Of a DNA stretch of 64,000 nt, positions 62,462 through 64,000 are shown piece by piece. Each line of letters opens with the position of its first letter. Positions within the stretch are counted from its first letter, which is position 1. The stretch is from JAZKFT01 sp039925965. GTDB taxonomy: Bacteria > Bacteroidota > Bacteroidia > Chitinophagales > Chitinophagaceae. The stretch is from assembly GCA_039925965.1 (NCBI GenBank), contig JBDSXW010000026.1, forward strand, positions 74,044 to 138,043, written 5' to 3'. The translations under genes and the position numbers were made by a program. The notes beneath the pieces were generated by a model that saw only the letters and a program-made list of their open reading frames with translations, was not told the origin of the DNA and made no database searches.

Positions 62462-63912
62462 TTTTTTAATTTTTGATTTTCAAGCATTTCAATCACCCCT
62501 TGCAATTTATATAATTTACTTGCAATAGCCGATTGTTCATTCACCCATGCATCATAACTACGGTTATTATCGGATATTTCAGAAAGATAACGCACTCTTG
62601 ATGGAGGAATGATTGACTGGCCAACTTTTGCGGAAGCACTATATTGATAACTGCCAAAATTTACTTTTGTTTTATCTTCAATAACCAATAATAATTTTTC
62701 GAATAAATGATTTACCCCATCATCATTAAACTTACTGGCAATAGTACCGATGATAGGAAGTTCATCATCCTTTGCCGTCCATAAACCGTGGTTGCGTTTA
62801 TACTGTTTTCGTACATCAGCCAATGCATCCAATGCGCCTGCCTTATCAAATTTATTTATGCAAACAATATCAGCATAATCCAGCATATTGATCTTCTCTA
62901 ACTGTGATGCAGCGCCATATTCAGGCGTCATCACATACATACTGATATTGCAGTAATCAAGTATGCTTGCATCACTTTGACCTACTCCTGCACTTTCTAA
63001 AATAATAAAATCAAAGCCGGCCTTTTTACAGATGTCCAGTGCATCCTGTACATGACTGCTGAGAGAAGTGTTATCATCCCTTGTAGCAAGACTGCGCATA
63101 TAAGCACGGGGATGAGAGATGGAATTCATCCTTATTCTGTCGCCCAATAAAGCGCCCCCTGTTTTTTTCTTGGATGGATCTACGGAAACTACAGCGATTG
63201 TTTTATCCGTAAAGCTGTTTAAGAAGCGGCGTACAATTTCATCGGTAACGGAGGATTTACCGGCGCCGCCGGTGCCGGTGATGCCGAGGACGGCCCCCCC
63301 GCCCCCCAAAGGGGGGATTAGGTCAGAATCTTTTTGTTGAAGTTCTTTTATTAATGATGAATAATCTTTTTTATTTTCTGCAAGTGAGATAGCCCTTGCA
63401 ATTTTTCTAATATCTTTTATTTCATCCAGGGGAAGTTTTCCATTCCATTCAGGAGTATGTTCTGTAATCCCTCCTTTGAGGGGCGGGGGGGCTGCACATT
63501 CCTTTATCACCTCTTCAATCATCCCTTCAAGGCCCATGTGCCTGCCATCATCAGGGCTATAAATTTTTGTGATGCCATAGTTTTGTAATTCCCGTATTTC
63601 ATCGGGTAAAATAGTTCCGCCGCCGCCACCAAAAATTTTTATATGGCCGCAGCCGTTCTCATCCAGCAGGTCTTTCATATATTTAAAAAATTCTACATGG
63701 CCTCCCTGGTAACTGGTTATAGCAATGCCCTGTACATCTTCCTCAATGGCGGTTTCTACAATTTCATGCACACTTCGGTTATGGCCAAGATGAATGATCT
63801 CGGCGCCTTTGCTTTGCATGATCCGCCTCATGATATTGATGGCGGCATCATGGCCATCAAACAAACTGGCTGCCGTAACAATGCGAACTTTATTCTTTAT
63901 ATTAAAACTCAT
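62458..63912 (-). CDS. B12-binding and G-protein half of IcmF-type acyl-CoA mutase
   Basis: 484 residues. The cobalamin domain at about 8-135 has FDGHDAAINIMRR (DxH lower-ligand motif), ITSYQGGHVEFF and KIFGGGGGTI. A linker at about 136-210 contains two translated palindromic repeats. The MeaB-like G domain follows from about 212: P-loop ITGTGGAGKSS, SVDPSKKKTGGALLGDRIRM, ILESAGVGQSD and NKFDKAGALD. In IcmF this half is followed in one chain by the mutase; here the frame closes at ..EMLENQKLKK and the ATPase cassette begins. It could chaperone cofactor loading of the separate mutase protein. Start at 63912, -7 motif 32 bp upstream. Confidence 0.94.
   Translation of the reverse strand: MSFNIKNKVRIVTAASLFDGHDAAINIMRRIMQSKGAEIIHLGHNRSVHEIVETAIEEDVQGIAITSYQGGHVEFFKYMKDLLDENGCGHIKIFGGGGGTILPDEIRELQNYGITKIYSPDDGRHMGLEGMIEEVIKECAAPPPLKGGITEHTPEWNGKLPLDEIKDIRKIARAISLAENKKDYSSLIKELQQKDSDLIPPLGGGGAVLGITGTGGAGKSSVTDEIVRRFLNSFTDKTIAVVSVDPSKKKTGGALLGDRIRMNSISHPRAYMRSLATRDDNTSLSSHVQDALDICKKAGFDFIILESAGVGQSDASILDYCNISMYVMTPEYGAASQLEKINMLDYADIVCINKFDKAGALDALADVRKQYKRNHGLWTAKDDELPIIGTIASKFNDDGVNHLFEKLLLVIEDKTKVNFGSYQYSASAKVGQSIIPPSRVRYLSEISDNNRSYDAWVNEQSAIASKLYKLQGVIEMLENQKLKK
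63294..63320. repeat. Palindromic repeat inside icmF, copy 1
   Basis: Plus strand CCCCCCCGCCCCCC, AAA, GGGGGGATTA. Hairpin-forming, inverse of copy 2 with two mismatches. In the minus-strand reading frame it encodes LIPPLGGGGA just before the G-domain P-loop. Confidence 0.88.
63465..63491. repeat. Palindromic repeat inside icmF, copy 2
   Basis: Plus strand TAATCCCTCC, TTTGAGGGGCGGGGGGG; inverted relative to copy 1, 144 bp between them. It encodes AAPPPLKGGI in the linker after the cobalamin domain, around residues 141-149. Confidence 0.88.
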
Positions 63913-63943
63913 ACACGCAGGCTTTAAACTAACAATTGTAAGG

Positions 63944-63951
63944 CAAAAGTA
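63944..63951 (-). promoter_or_regulatory. Bacteroidota -7 element of the icmF operon
   Basis: Minus strand TACTTTTG (TAnnTTTG) lies 32 bp before the ATG at 63912, predicting a leader of about 26 nt. The -33 region has no clean TTTG. Confidence 0.5.
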
Positions 63952-64000
63952 ATTAATTAGATCAGCAGTATTATTAATATGCTGCTATCTTTATTTCGTC

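Overview
The window comes from a Bacteroidota genome, most likely a Chitinophagaceae-type organism. The basis is the gene repertoire: tandem pectin-type glycosidases, a NagZ-like GH3 fused to a serine beta-lactamase-like domain, 'NVGIGT'-repeat surface proteins, a DUF6089-like barrel and IcmF-type mutase modules. Several promoters also carry the Bacteroidota -7 motif TAnnTTTG. No rRNA, tRNA, complete insertion sequence or CRISPR array was seen.

Region 1 (1-22222) is entirely minus strand and reads as a plant cell-wall (pectin/rhamnogalacturonan) degradation locus. Transcription runs from 22222 towards 1. An upstream operon encodes a MaoC-like hydratase, a solute-binding-protein fold without signal peptide, two paralogous family III CoA-transferases, a COG3618 sugar-lactonase-like amidohydrolase and a RhaT-type sugar-proton symporter. 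Then follow a Gfo/Idh oxidoreductase, a PL1-like pectate lyase, an unassigned glycosidase, GH28, GH95 and two GH2 enzymes, the last cut by the window edge. No SusC/SusD pair or dedicated regulator is visible. The intergenic gaps hold palindromic repeats and a MITE-like element.

Region 2 (22223-26653) has a C4-dicarboxylate symporter, repeat-rich spacers, an SGNH hydrolase and a decayed GH30 pseudogene.

Region 3 (26654-58548) is mostly housekeeping: GH3/beta-lactamase fusion, M13, M28 and S9 peptidases, gmk, a Bax-inhibitor protein, a CE4 deacetylase, hflX, ruvC, HIT, greA, rsmA, pdxA, a glycosyltransferase, an ABC-2 transporter, surface and barrel proteins, nth and an ftsB-like gene. Notable pieces are a 218-bp MITE-like element at 36828-37045 and a greA leader with a promoter, a terminator-like hairpin, a second hairpin and a strong Shine-Dalgarno sequence.

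Region 4 (58944-63912) is the most striking. The B12-binding plus G-protein half and the mutase half of an IcmF-type fused acyl-CoA mutase lie in the canonical order but are separated by an A+T-rich two-gene cassette: an AAA ATPase and a small TOPRIM-like protein that resemble a phage-defence pair. All four ORFs are start/stop coupled, and the two breakpoints share codon-phased similar sequence. A pair of inverted palindromic repeats is also translated inside the first half.
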